From Glebionis coronaria (lineage: Eukaryota; Streptophyta; Magnoliopsida; Asterales; Asteraceae): DNA of 64,000 nt. The translations under genes were made by a program, and so were the position numbers. The stretch spans positions 16,913,320 to 16,977,319 of the forward strand of contig CM046876.1 in NCBI GenBank assembly GCA_025667525.1. Reading direction: 5' to 3'. The notes beneath the pieces are model-generated. The model saw only the letters and a list, made by a program, of their open reading frames with translations. It was not told the origin of the DNA and searched no databases. Below are positions 11,518-22,267 of this stretch, in pieces; position 1 is the first letter of the stretch; every line of letters begins with the position of its first letter.

Positions 11518-11637
11518 CCACCAAAAGACAGCTAAGTCGCACTTAAACCAGTAATCAATTCGATTAGACCGATTTCAACGAACTTAACTTTTTAAACTGA
11601 GTAAAACCCAATTATTAAATGGTGCCGCTTCCGGGTC
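11518..11637 (+). repeat. Diverged second copy of LTR end plus primer site
   Basis: This stretch repeats 11389-11493. Both copies run CCACCAAAAGAC, then GTCGCAC, then CCAGTAATCAATTCGA, then TATTAAATGG and GCCGCT. The second copy ends in TGGTGCCGCTTCCGGG at 11620-11635, a primer-site look-alike. The two are diverged, so the duplication is old. Confidence 0.75.
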
Positions 11638-11876
11638 ATTTCGTGAAGATTAACGGTTTTCTGTGAGAGATGCGTTGAATTTTGGGATCCGTTCACTCGT
11701 GAACGTTATTTTTCTTGCTTAAAAAATTTCAAAAAATTCATAAAAATTAAAAATTGTTAAAAATCCATAAAAATAAAAAAAATTCAAAAATCCAAAAAGA
11801 TTTTTATTTTTATATTTACACGTACATATATATTCTCTATTTCTTTGGTATCTTTTGCTTTTGCTTTTGCAGGTGC

Positions 11877-12992
11877 ATGCGTACTAGATTTTCAACTTAT
11901 TCAGAGCCCGAGACTCGTGAAGATTTAGATATGGCTGGTGTGCATAACAACAATAACCCACCGCACCTCAACAATAATAACAACAACAATGTTCTTCCAC
12001 CACCCGATCTTCGAACGATGGAGGAGCTTTGTCAACCCACAATGAATGGACGAGGAGGACCAATTGCGCCGATGCAAATCACGGCTCCGGAGTTTTCGTT
12101 GAAGCATCACATGACCCAACAAGTTCAAAACACTTGTCCATTTCGCTGATTGCCGGATGATGATGCCAACAAACACCTCGACAAATTCATTATCGTTACT
12201 CAAAGCATGAAGTTGCCCGGTGTTACTATGGATTTTCTTCGCCTTCACCTATTTCCACACACCTTATCCCACCATGCCGAAAAATGGTTTGATCGTCTTC
12301 CGAAGAATTCAATTCATACTTGGGATGAGATGACTCAACGCTTTTTGTCGCGCTATTTTTCACCATCCATGGTCACGAGCCTTCGAAATCAAATTAGTGG
12401 ATTTACTCAAGAACCGGATGAATAACTTTTTGATGCTTGGGAACGATATAATGTTTTGATCGATCGATATCCAAACCACAACATGCTCCCCGTCACCTAA
12501 ATTGATACTTTCTACAACGGTCTAACTTTTCGTGATCGTGATACGATTAATGCAGCCGCCGGTGGCACATTTATGAAAAGAAGACCTGAGGAGTGTAGAG
12601 AGCTTATCGAGAACATGACTACTCATCACAAAAATTGGGCCGCATCTTCAAGGAATAACCCGAGAGTCAATGTTTCTTCTACTTCTTCAAACCCTGATAT
12701 CACCGAATTGACCCGCGCAATGGTCGAAATGAGCAAAAATATGCAACTCTTGGCTACAAATCAACAACAACAAGTTAAAGCTGTCGCAACTTCTTGTGAG
12801 ATCTGCGGCGGTCCTCATTCATACACTGATTGTCCTTCTACTCATGACAATCCGAAAAACGTGTATGCAGCTTATGGTAACTATTCAACGGAAAGCCATC
12901 AAGCTCGACCTCAAGGTGATCATAACTTGCTAAGTTACCGTTCTAACAACTTTTTTTCACCCAGGAAACCACAACCCCAACAACTACAATAG
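11877..12992 (+). pseudogene. gag: gag of Athila-like element, broken
   Basis: Encodes the retrotransposon capsid/nucleocapsid polyprotein that would package the element RNA in the cytoplasm. The likely start is ATG 11877 (MRTRFST), just after a TTTTGCTTTTGCAG tract that resembles a splice acceptor. After an Asn-rich linker comes the gag core (ADDDANKHLDKF-like region near 12150, then HAEKWFDRLP and TQRFLSRYFSP near 12280-12360). A zinc knuckle CEICGGPHSYTDC (CX2CX3HX4C) lies near 12797-12835. In-frame stops occur at TGA 12147-12149, TAA 12423-12425 and TAA 12498-12500. A frameshift in a T-run near 12950 moves the remainder to the next frame. Cannot make a full protein. Confidence 0.85.
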
Positions 12993-14971
12993 AAGCAACC
13001 CGAACCCACCTCGAGCTTCTAATCCTTATCACCCACCCGCTCAACAAGCCCCACCTATTAATCAAGATGTTGAAGCTTTCATGAGGACCCAAGGAGAGCA
13101 AATCAAGAATCTGCAAAGCCAAATTATCAACTTGAAAGGAGATATCACTAAACAAGGTAATGATATTAGATTCGAGCTTCGACATGATATACAAACCTCT
13201 TTTAGCAATCAAACAAATGATTTGAAGAATATGCTGGCTAGTTTCTCACCAACTACTCAACCCTCTACTTCGGGCTCTCTTCCTTCAAACACCGTCACCA
13301 ACCCGAGAGCAAATGTGAGTGCTATTACTACACGCAGTGGAGCAACCTTAGTAGGACCATCTATCCCTCCTCCAGTTACTCCATCTACACCTCCTCCACC
13401 ACCATTTATCCCTCCTACTCCCATGCCTAGTATTAGTTCTCCATTACCGTCTCTACCTCTTACTGAAGTACCCAAGAAGAACCCTTCACCAACCCCACCT
13501 TCCACCTATAAACCTAATATTCCTTATCCTTCTCGCTTAGACAAGGGCAAATTGCTAACCAAGGATGACATTCAAGTGTCGAACTTTTTGAAGAAAATTT
13601 CGGGAGTGACCATCACCCTTAGCCTTGTTGAAGCTCTTGCCCAAATGCCGACATTCGTTAAGATGTTTAAGAAATTGCTTAATAAGAAGGAGAAGATGGC
13701 CGAGTTTGTTAATACTCGATTGAATGAAAACTGTTCTGCAATCCTTCTTAAAGAACTTCCGGAAAAACTTGGAGATCCCGGTCATTTTGTGATTATCATG
13801 TACTTTTAACCAAACCGAAGAATTTACTGCCTTAGCCGATCTTGGGGCAAGTATAAATTTGATGCCTTTAAGTGTTTGGAAAAAGTTATCATTACCCGAT
13901 CTTACACCAACAAAGATGACTCTTGAGCTTGCAAATCCCACTCTCGCTTACCCCGTTGGTATTGCCAAAGATGTGTTTATTAAAGTTGGCACCTTCACTT
14001 TTTCGGTCGACTTTGTTGTTGTTGATTATGAAATGGACCCTCGTATTCCGTTAATACTTGGTCGGCCATTCTTGAGAACCGGAAAATCATTAGTCGATGT
14101 TGCCGAAGGTGAGTTAATCTTAAGAGTCGGGAATGATGCACAAGTTTTTAAAATGGGGAAGATCACAAACAAATCCCATGGAAGAGAATCAACAAATATG
14201 ATTAATGTGCTTGATGATTTTGTCGTCTACAATAATCCTCTTTTCGATTCTTGCTATGATAATCTACTGTTCACAGATGATGTGGATGATTCTCTCTCCA
14301 ATTTAAATCCTCCACCAATTTATGATTCTCCACCGATCTATGATGATTATGATAATGATTCTAGTTCCGATGGGGATGATTATGATAATTTTGTTTCAGA
14401 GTATCCAGACATGCCAACTTATGATGATTTTGATGATGTTGTTACTCTCTCGAGTGATTCTTCTCATGATGACCTTACTCCTACTTTTGATGAAGATCCT
14501 CCGCCAACAACACTTGATCCTACTTTGGATGACTACTCATTTGAGGAAGACTTTGCTACTTTTCTCAACACTTACTTCCCAAATGAGAGTGATGCTCATC
14601 CTTTGGACTCTGATGATTATGGTCTGTATCCTCCTTTGGATATGAAGAAACCCGTTTCAAAGGAGAAGAAGCCGGAAGACACCGATATCCGTAGCACCTA
14701 TGTCTTGACACCTCTCTATCCCCCTTATGAGGATGAGATTGTGCGATTTATGAGCGGATCTTCTTCAAGGTCTACTGAGCCTGAGTGTTATTTTCCCCTA
14801 AAGAAAAAGGTGTTCGATCCCGGTATCGCAATTTCTAAGCCATCTCAGTATCCATCTGATGAAATAAAAGGAAAGATTTTTGGAACTTATGGAGATAGGC
14901 TTGCACCTCATCACCCTTGCTACCACCGTGCACCATCTTTGCTTAAGGGAACCTTGCCTACTCTTCTTTGA
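12960..14971 (+). pseudogene. gag C-terminus, aspartic protease and acidic tail of Athila-like element
   Basis: In the frame downstream of the gag frameshift, a linker with a coiled-coil-like segment (near 13081-13220) and a Pro/Ser/Thr-rich stretch (13250-13520) leads to conserved pre-protease sequence ending in a stop at 13809. A second frameshift near 13800 separates this from the protease, where DLGAS (13838-13852) holds the catalytic Asp and ILGRPFLRT (near 14055) is the flap-side motif. After the protease comes an acidic, Tyr/Asp-rich domain (about 14205-14640) and a basic C-terminus ending at TGA 14969-14971. The expected RT follows in autonomous relatives but is absent here. The last segment, 370 codons from 13859, is open throughout. 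Confidence 0.85.
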
Positions 14972-17092
14972 CTTGCCTTGTTTGCCTTAAGCTTGTGCTA
15001 CTTGATGGATGAAAACCATGTCTTTGATCCCGGCGGATAGCTGATATGTTTCAAGCTTCTCCCTATGCTAATCAAGGTCGAGTCAGGCTCACGACTCGGT
15101 TAACAAAAACAAGCGCTTCTCGGGAGGCAACCCGTAGTATCTATCCTTTTTCTTTATTTTTATAATAAGTGTAGCGGGAGACCCTAGTATGTGTTTGTTG
15201 TTTTCTTTCTTATCATGTGCAGGGATTCGATCTTTCAAAGATACATTCTTGATGACTTTTGACGAACCGTGATCCCGTGTACCCGTCTTCACGGTTCTAT
15301 CCTAAACTCTTTTGATTCTCTATTTTATATTCTTCAATATTAAAATAGGAATCACTTTATTTGTCTCTTCCTTAGCAAGATTTAAACAACGTGCACAATG
15401 TCCTAAGTGTAGGGGAGTTTACTTCCACATGCTTAAACATTGAGGACAATGTTTATATTAAGTGTAGGGGGACATCGAAGTTAAGTGGGCTTTTCCTTGT
15501 ATTTGTCCTCATTTTAACCGGAAAATTGATTTTTCGACTTTTTTCAAATTTTTTTATCTATTTTGGCCTATTAGTATTTACCTTTGTTATAGTTATTTTC
15601 TTTCTTTGCTAGAATAAATTTTAATAAAGTGGTTTTAATTTTTAAACGTCATGAATCTTTTGACTCAACCCGATTTTACTTATCTTAGTTTACTCTAGCT
15701 AGTATCCTTAACGTGTTTAAGTCAAGTTTTGCTAGGCTTTTATATAGGGAACTTTAAAACGCGAAAGTCTTAACTCATACGGGTTAAGAACAAGAACTTT
15801 TCGCAAGTTCATATAATTGATCCTAGAGAGTCGTTTATCAAGGGAACTTTAAAACGCAAATTCTAAACTTGAAAAAGTCTAAGAAGATGCAAGATCCTAT
15901 AGACGACTCGAAAACCCAAAACTTTTATTTAATTGGCTAAGCATCCACGAGTCTCATTCCTTGATATTTTAAATTGTGGAGAACGAGAGATGATAGATTC
16001 GATTATAAGTTTGGTATTCTTTCATGAATTTATGTGAGTTGATTATAAGCTTTTTCTCCCATCACTTGCTAATAAAGTTATTTTCAATAAATAAGGTTGT
16101 ACGATTTGAAAAGTTACTTAGCTTCTAGCACAAGATCGTTTAAAAGTTGCTCGGTATCAATTAGAGTTCATAGCCAAGGCATAACTTATTGAAGCGGGAT
16201 GCGGAGATTGGAGAGTCCGAAAAGGTCCTAACAAGACATGAGGGCTACATTTTGTTGCTAAATATCCAAAGTGATGTGAAGAATCATTTATCAAAAATCA
16301 ATATGAAGGATCGAGACACACGACGAAAAACAAATACTCCCGTAAAGATCATGGAGAAATCTATCCAAAAAGGCCCTAACAAGGTATGAGGATAAATAGA
16401 TCCAAGTCCTAAAAGGAGGCGGATCGTTGTATATCAAAATCTCAAATAAAGATTGGAGAAAAATGAAGAAGTCGTGGTCCAAATATGAAGAATCTCTCAA
16501 AAAGTTCAAATCAACAAATTCCTATTATGAAGACAAGACCATAATTTCAAGTACGTCTCTCAAGATTTGAAGTATGAAGTAAATGCAAAATATCGGTCCG
16601 AGAAAGGTCTCAAATCGTGAAGCGAGTTATGCCAAGATATGAACTTTATGAGGTCCCGAGAAGCAGTTTTAAAAGATTTTTTCCTTTAGCTAACTATTGA
16701 TTAAATCGTCCCACTTTATTTTCAGCCTAAATAACTATCGAAATAAGTCAACAATGCATCCTCGTGATCATTCAAGACAACAATAAAATATAAGAGATAC
16801 ACCTAGGAATAAGGGAGTCTAAGTGAATAATTGACCCACATGAGTTTGTGTTAGTTTGCTAACTTATAATAACAATGATCTCGTTTTTAAGCTTGGTATG
16901 GGGAACGTGAAACTTGAGGATGATAATCATTCATGACATTCCAAAACCCTAAGGTAAGTTTTTGATCTTTTTACTTGTTTTCTTCCTTTAAATATTTTGT
17001 CTCTTTAATAAAGGCCAATGTGGATTGATTTTGATGAAAAATGTAAAACTTGCTTTGTAAATAATGCATTACATGAGGACATTGCAATGGTC
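14972..17092 (+). other. 3' non-coding interior of Athila-like element
   Basis: No pol sequence remains. Recognisable marks are the conserved CAAGCGCTTCTCGGGAGGCA near 15110, two AAGTGTAGGGG tracts near 15405 and 15460, which are internal purine tracts like the one before the 3' LTR, a repeated GGGAACTTTAAAACGC word (15747 and 15841), and a repeated TCCTAACAAG...ATGAGG or CCCTAACAAGGTATGAGG word (16226 and 16375). Short ORFs here have no domain. Confidence 0.65.
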
Positions 17093-17106
17093 AAGTGTAG
17101 GGGATT
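17093..17106 (+). other. Polypurine tract of Athila-like element
   Basis: AAGTGTAGGGGATT directly abuts the 3' LTR start and would prime plus-strand synthesis. The same AAGTGTAGGGG core occurs twice further upstream. Confidence 0.65.
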
Positions 17107-18784
17107 TAATAAGTGTGAAAACACTTATCCTTTTACCACTTAATTATAATAATAACCAAGCGAAAACGTGTATTTTATGTCATAAATGTCGAAATTATGC
17201 GTGGTTTGTGTTTTTGTTGTGATTTAGGACCAAAATATGAAAAGGGAAGAAAACACGGGCTTTCACGGGCTTTTATCGAAGAAAAAGACAAAAGACGAAG
17301 TCAAAAGATCAAGAGTGAAAAAAGAACGGAAGTCCAAGGCCTATTCTGAATATTTATCGAAGAAAAGTTTAAAGAGGGAAGTTTAATTAAGCCGAAGAAC
17401 TCAAGTCTAATTAATGAAGAAATTACAAGACGAGTTTAATTAATCCCGAGACAAAGTCGTAAAAGTCGAAGAATTTAGAAGACGAAAAGACGAGAAAGAA
17501 GGAAGCTTCCAACACATGCTTACCTCCCTAATCTCCTATAAATACCCTCCTAATATCACATTAGGAGGTGTTGGCTAACTTGACAAACTAGTCTTCCACC
17601 CTTTTTCATTACTTGCACCTTGAATTTTCATGTCATTTACTTAATTGTCATTTAATTACTTGTCATGCACCTTAAATTTCTTGCCTTTAATTTCAAGTAA
17701 GTCTTTTAATTTTGTTATTGAATCTTTTCTTTTAATCAAGTTCTTATTTTTAATCTCTCATTCTACCTTTCTTGTTTTGCTTAGTCTTTATGTTTATGTG
17801 CTTATTGTTATTCTTATTTGATTAAGTGTTATGTTTTTATGCTTTTGATCGTTTTGGATTATTGATTTTTATAGCTTATTTGTGTCTTTCTTAAATTTAC
17901 TTAAGTTTTTATAAAAGTTATTTTTATTAAAAAGTTCTTTTTAAATATTTTTGTTAATTAGTGTTTTTAATAGTTTTAAAATTTTTGCTTATTAGCTTTT
18001 TCTTATACGTGTTTTGATTAAGTTTTTAGTCGTGTGCTTATTTAGCTAATAGCTTATTTTATCTTGCTTTTTACGTTTTGCTTACTGTATTCCGACCAAC
18101 CATCGGAAAGGGGTTTTGCCATTCCGACCAGCATTCCGATTGCTGGATCAGAAAAGGGTTTAGGATTCTTATCAGGATTCCGATCTGGATTCCGACAGGA
18201 GTACTTTTGGCTGCATTCCGATTTGACATTCCGACGGAGGTGTTGGTTTGGTATTCCGATTAGGCTTGTGGTGACAACATTCCGACCAGGATTCCGATCC
18301 TCATTCCGATCATCCCAAGGTTTGTCATTCCGACGGTGTATTCCGATTACATTACGATGAGGGTGTTTGTTTGGTATTCCGACAGGTAAGTGACTATTCC
18401 GATCGGATTCCGACAAGATTTTGATTAGGTGTATTCCGACAGGTTTGTTTTAATATTTTGTCTTAGTTTTATTTTTAAGTTTGCTTTATTTTAAGTTTTC
18501 AAATTGTCATTTTTATTAACTTGTCAAATTTAATTTTCGTCACGCTTTAATTTTAAGTCATTTAATTAATTACTTTTTAAAGTTTTAATATTGCACCATT
18601 TACGTTTTAATTAGTTTTAATTTTAATTACTGCCATTTACTTTAAAGTTTTGCAAATTTAATTTACTACAACGACCAAATTTATTTTATCCACCAAAAGA
18701 CGACTGAGTCGCACGTTAACCAGTAATCAATTCGAAGAGACTGGAACATCAAATATTTTTATTACAAGGAAAAATCTTGTATTA
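17107..18784 (+). repeat. 3' LTR of Athila-like element
   Basis: 1678 bp, begins TAATAAGTGTGAAAACAC and ends CTTGTATTA. It carries the second ATTCCGA array (18089-18441). It is followed by the GTTTT target duplication at 18785-18789. Confidence 0.88.
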
Positions 18785-18789
18785 GTTTT

Positions 18790-18862
18790 CAAAATGATGA
18801 TTATCTGATTAAGCATTTTCAAAATGAATAATCTGTTTTCAATAAGCAATCCCAAAACCCCC
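18790..18862. mobile_element. MITE, right part (see 9453)
   Basis: Continuation of the MITE interrupted by the Athila-like element. It ends CAATCCCAAAACCCCC, the inverse of the left end GTGGACGTTTGGGATTG. Confidence 0.62.
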
Positions 18863-19084
18863 TAAATTGAAACTACTCCTTCGGCTAGAAATTTATCATC
18901 GGCGTTAACTTTTCATTTCATTCATACTACCCATTTTTTAACCTTACTAAACATAAATAAAAACGTAAACGTAAACACTTTTATTCAAACATTAAAACTT
19001 AAAAACAATACAATGAAAAAAACAGAATACTTGGAAAATTTTAAAACGATACATAAATAAATGAAAACTATAATGATAAATCAC
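18863..19084. other. AT-rich spacer, no gene seen
   Basis: Non-coding. It may include the 3' untranslated part of the ORF1 pseudogene that follows on the minus strand. Confidence 0.45.
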
Positions 19085-20510
19085 GTTTCATCTTAACCTG
19101 AGTTTGTTTCCATTTTATTGCAGTTCGTACATTCCCAGTTAAATAATCATATGACAGCACATAAAAAGTTGATGTCCTCTTGTTGTTGCTTGTTTTTAGC
19201 TATTACCAACTCTTCCGCACGAATTTGCATCTCTTGCTTTTAAGATTTATGTAGGTTGTGCGTTCTTATTTCTATAATTCGATGGCATGCTCAGTTTGTA
19301 AAATATCTCGAGTACCATCTAACCTAGCCAAAACATCGTCATTTGTGCTGTTAGACGATCCCGATGCTTTTCCTCTCCTCGCTCTGCTCTTCCCCATTGG
19401 TCGAGGAATTTCCTCCACCTCTTTTCCATCCTTATCATCAACGACCCGATTAATACTAGCTTCCCCAGACTTTGCATTCAACGAAACAGACCCGGATGAC
19501 TTGTTTTAGCCTTAGCTGCTTGCTTTGCTAAGAAAGATAGAATTTCAACATCCCTCCATTTTGGATAGTCTTTCAAAACCTCCCAACAGTGACGAAATCG
19601 AAACTTAGTACTAGTTTCAACTTCATAGTCAAGAAGTGCCATGTTAATGTAATCTTCATCTTCGGCTTCACACTCTTGCCATCTATGCATAACATTATTG
19701 TAGACTATCGAAAAGCAAACTGCTCCCGGACGAATCGTCTTTCATTTGTCGTTAATGGAATTGTACGTCGCTTACCGAAAGTATTTGTTTGCTCTCAAAG
19801 TATTACAAGATTACAGTCTAAACGCCATCTTCATTCTTGTCGTTTCCCTTCCCGCTGATCTAGGAAATAAACACCGATGCTTTAGCCAAAATAATTTATT
19901 CCTCGGTGTTCCATGGCAATTTTCGGGGAGCATCAACGTTTACAGACAACTTCTTTTGGCGGGATCTGCTCGCCCTTGATTTCGACGTTGGACGTGGGGC
20001 AATAACTTCCTCCACGTTTTCTTGAAAGGATTCGGTTTGCTGGAAAGATTAGGTTTGTTAAAAAGAGATCGAGAATTCGGTTGTGTACAATTCTTCGTTT
20101 AGAAATGGATTCAATGGAGACATGGACGAATTTGCAGGTGGTTGTGATGAAGAACCACCACCTTGAGTTTACGAGATGTAGTTGATGTTCATAAATGGAA
20201 AAGAACTCGATTGCAATGCAAGGTCGTGAAACGCGTTTGTTGAATATTGGGTAAAGTGGTACGCGTTTGGTGTCAGGAACAAACATGTTTGATGTCGAGT
20301 GTCGGTAAACTTGACTTTGATACATATCCGGTGTCAGATTACGGTAGGTTGGGTTTTGGTAAGGGTTATGGGCATAGAATGTTTGTGGTCGTAATAGGTT
20401 TAAGTTCGAAGATGGATTTTATAGATTAAGCGTCCCATAGGGTGTCGTCGGAGAGTTTGAGTTGCAGGTTCATTGACGGCATTTCGTATTTGAGGTGTTT
20501 TTTGAGACAT
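19085..20510 (-). pseudogene. Harbinger ORF1 (Myb/NAM-associated domain) pseudogene
   Basis: Reads on the minus strand from ATG 20508-20510 (MSQKTPQIRN). The N-terminal Pro/Ser-rich part is followed near 20025-20060 by a serine/glutamate-rich linker and an RPTSKSRADPAKR basic motif. From 19690 down the protein reads MHRWQECEAEDEDYI, then FRFRHCWEVLKDYPKW, then GKSRARRGKASGSS (near 19385), which is the NAM-associated C-terminal domain found in plant Harbinger ORF1 proteins. Remnants reach about 19085 (EMQIRAEELVIAKNKQQQ). Several stops and at least three frame changes break it. ORF1 proteins bind DNA and help the DDE transposase; no transposase is present nearby. Confidence 0.7.
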
Positions 20511-21390
20511 ATTTTGAATGTAATAAGATTGAGGTTTAGATGTATGATAATGGGAAGTCTTTGAAAAATGATAAGTTGTGTTAGTATTTATAGGAAAAAA
20601 AATTGGAGAGAATATTTTATTTTAAATATGTGATTGTTTAAACGATCGAATAAATGTTATACATAATTAGCATGACTCACGCATGGTGAAAAAATGACTA
20701 CTTTACACTGAGTGAAGCTCACGCGTGAGTTTGCCACACTCACAGGCAAGACACCCCTCCCCCCTCCTCATTAGATACTCCTTTTATTGTCCTAAACAGA
20801 AAATACACAATTTCAAATAATTATTGTTTTAGTTTTTACGAAATAAACTTTTTTACCTTTAGATAGTCAATTAGTGTTTTATTTTATGTTTATAAATAAC
20901 AATTTGAACTAAAGGTAATATGATAAATTTAAACAAATCAAACTATTATTATCAAAAGTGTCAAATTATTTTGAAACAACCCAAAAAAGGTGGATAATAG
21001 TTTTAGGACAATATTTTTATAATGTTAGTGCAAGCGGGGTTCACACATAAATTAAATTTATTTAACTTTTTTAGTTTAGATAAATTATATAAATTTTATA
21101 TATCTAAAATATAAAGTTCTAGAGAATAAAGTTTAAGAGATATTTATTTTTCTTTTTAATTTATTGAAAAATATGTAAAATTAAAAGTTTCACTTAACAT
21201 CATATAATTTACTTAAATTTTAATCACTAAAAATAACTTTTTTTTAAGTTTTTTTTATTTACAAATTCGACACATGTATTTTTCTTTTCTCTATCAAATT
21301 CTTCCACCAACTTTTTTAATAACAAAAATGAATTCACAAAACTTTTTGCCAAATGAATTTTTTTTTGTTTTAAAGCATTGAAAATAAAAA
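20511..21390. other. AT-rich intergenic DNA with a CTCACGCGTGAG palindrome
   Basis: No gene. A perfect palindrome CTCACGCGTGAG lies at 20718-20729. The inverse strand further right reads GGGGTGTCTTGCCTGTGAG and is followed by TTA (20771-20773), a possible Harbinger-type end for the ORF1 pseudogene, but I could not find its partner. Confidence 0.45.
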
Positions 21391-21392
21391 TA

Positions 21393-21667
21393 CACTCCAT
21401 CCGTCCCAAAATTATAGTCCAATATACTATTTTCGGACATCCCAAATTAATGATCCAGTTCCCAAAGTAAATAAAGAATGTACATTATATTTAAATATCA
21501 CCCTCACTTAAAGGTATTATTAATAAAGAATTTGTAAATTAATTTATTGATAATATAATCATATAATTATAATTGTGTAAAAAGTAAGAGAGAAAAAAAT
21601 AAAAAATGATAATTTTATTAAACTGCGTATTTTTTTATCAGTAAACAATAATTAAAAACGGAGGGAG
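21393..21667. mobile_element. Stowaway-type MITE (Tc1/mariner), diverged
   Basis: Left end CACTCCATCCGTCCCAAAAT, right end AAAACGGAGGGAG, flanked by TA at 21391-21392 and 21668-21669. Inverted repeats are less perfect than in the MITE at 5639, so this copy is older. No coding capacity. Confidence 0.75.
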
Positions 21668-21931
21668 TAACTTATTAAGAAAATATTCTCTCTTTTGAAA
21701 TACAAAATTTCCATTTGTAATTTTTCTTTATTATATAAAAGATTTACAAATATACTGACAGTAGCCTTATAAAATCCATTATTTATGGTAGCATTCGGTT
21801 CAGGTTTAGGTTAACGATTTCGAAGTGACATGTTTGCAAGTCAAAATCAATCATTCGAACACGGGTTGTGATAAATTCGTGTAATTAGTATTTTATAAAG
21901 TGATAAGAGATACTAAGATGAATACATTTTA

Positions 21932-22103
21932 GAGAGAAATGCAGAAATGCTCCCTGTGGTTTTCTCAAAATGCAGAAATGCTCCCTACTTTTATGAAAGT
22001 GCAGGCAACCTCCCCAGCATTAAAGGAAAGTAAGCAGGCGGCCTCCCTAGCGTTAACATTGACTCGTTAGCTAACTTGGACTAAGGGCAAGACTGTCATT
22101 TCC
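21932..22103 (+). repeat. Left terminal inverted repeat of the MULE
   Basis: About 172 bp, inverse of 49269-49439. It contains internal sub-repeats: ATGCAGAAATGCTCCCT occurs twice, and CTCCCTAC/CCTCCCTAG words recur at 30-50 base spacing. Confidence 0.88.
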
Positions 22104-22267
22104 TTAATAAACTATTATTAAACCCATTGTTATGTTGACCCATCCCAAATTACACGGGTTTGACCCGTACGAAATGATACCCAAATTAAACGGGTATACC
22201 ATTTCTTCCCCAAACACAAAAATCATCCATATTCCGCCATTAACAAAAGCTTCGTTCATCACACAAA

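Larger units (their letters stand above)
9787..18784 (+). mobile_element. Athila-like Ty3/gypsy LTR retrotransposon, complete but lacking RT and integrase
   Basis: Two LTRs of about 1.68 kb (9787-11473 and 17107-18784) flank a 5.6-kb interior. GTTTT at 9782-9786 and 18785-18789 is a perfect 5-bp target duplication. The tRNA-Asp-type primer site follows the 5' LTR and a GTGTAGGGGATT purine tract precedes the 3' LTR. Inside are gag, a DLGAS aspartic protease and an acidic tail, all interrupted by stops and frameshifts, but no reverse transcriptase, RNase H or integrase. The conserved word CAAGCGCTTCTCGGGAGGCA near 15110, known from the 3' region of Athila elements, is present. It is thus a non-autonomous derivative that would need enzymes from a relative. 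The LTRs differ at a few percent by eye, so it is older than the gypsy insertions further right. Confidence 0.88.

Noticed and set aside
14322..14645. 107-codon Met/Leu/Ile-rich ORF
   Set aside because: Out-of-frame shadow of the acidic domain of the protease ORF.
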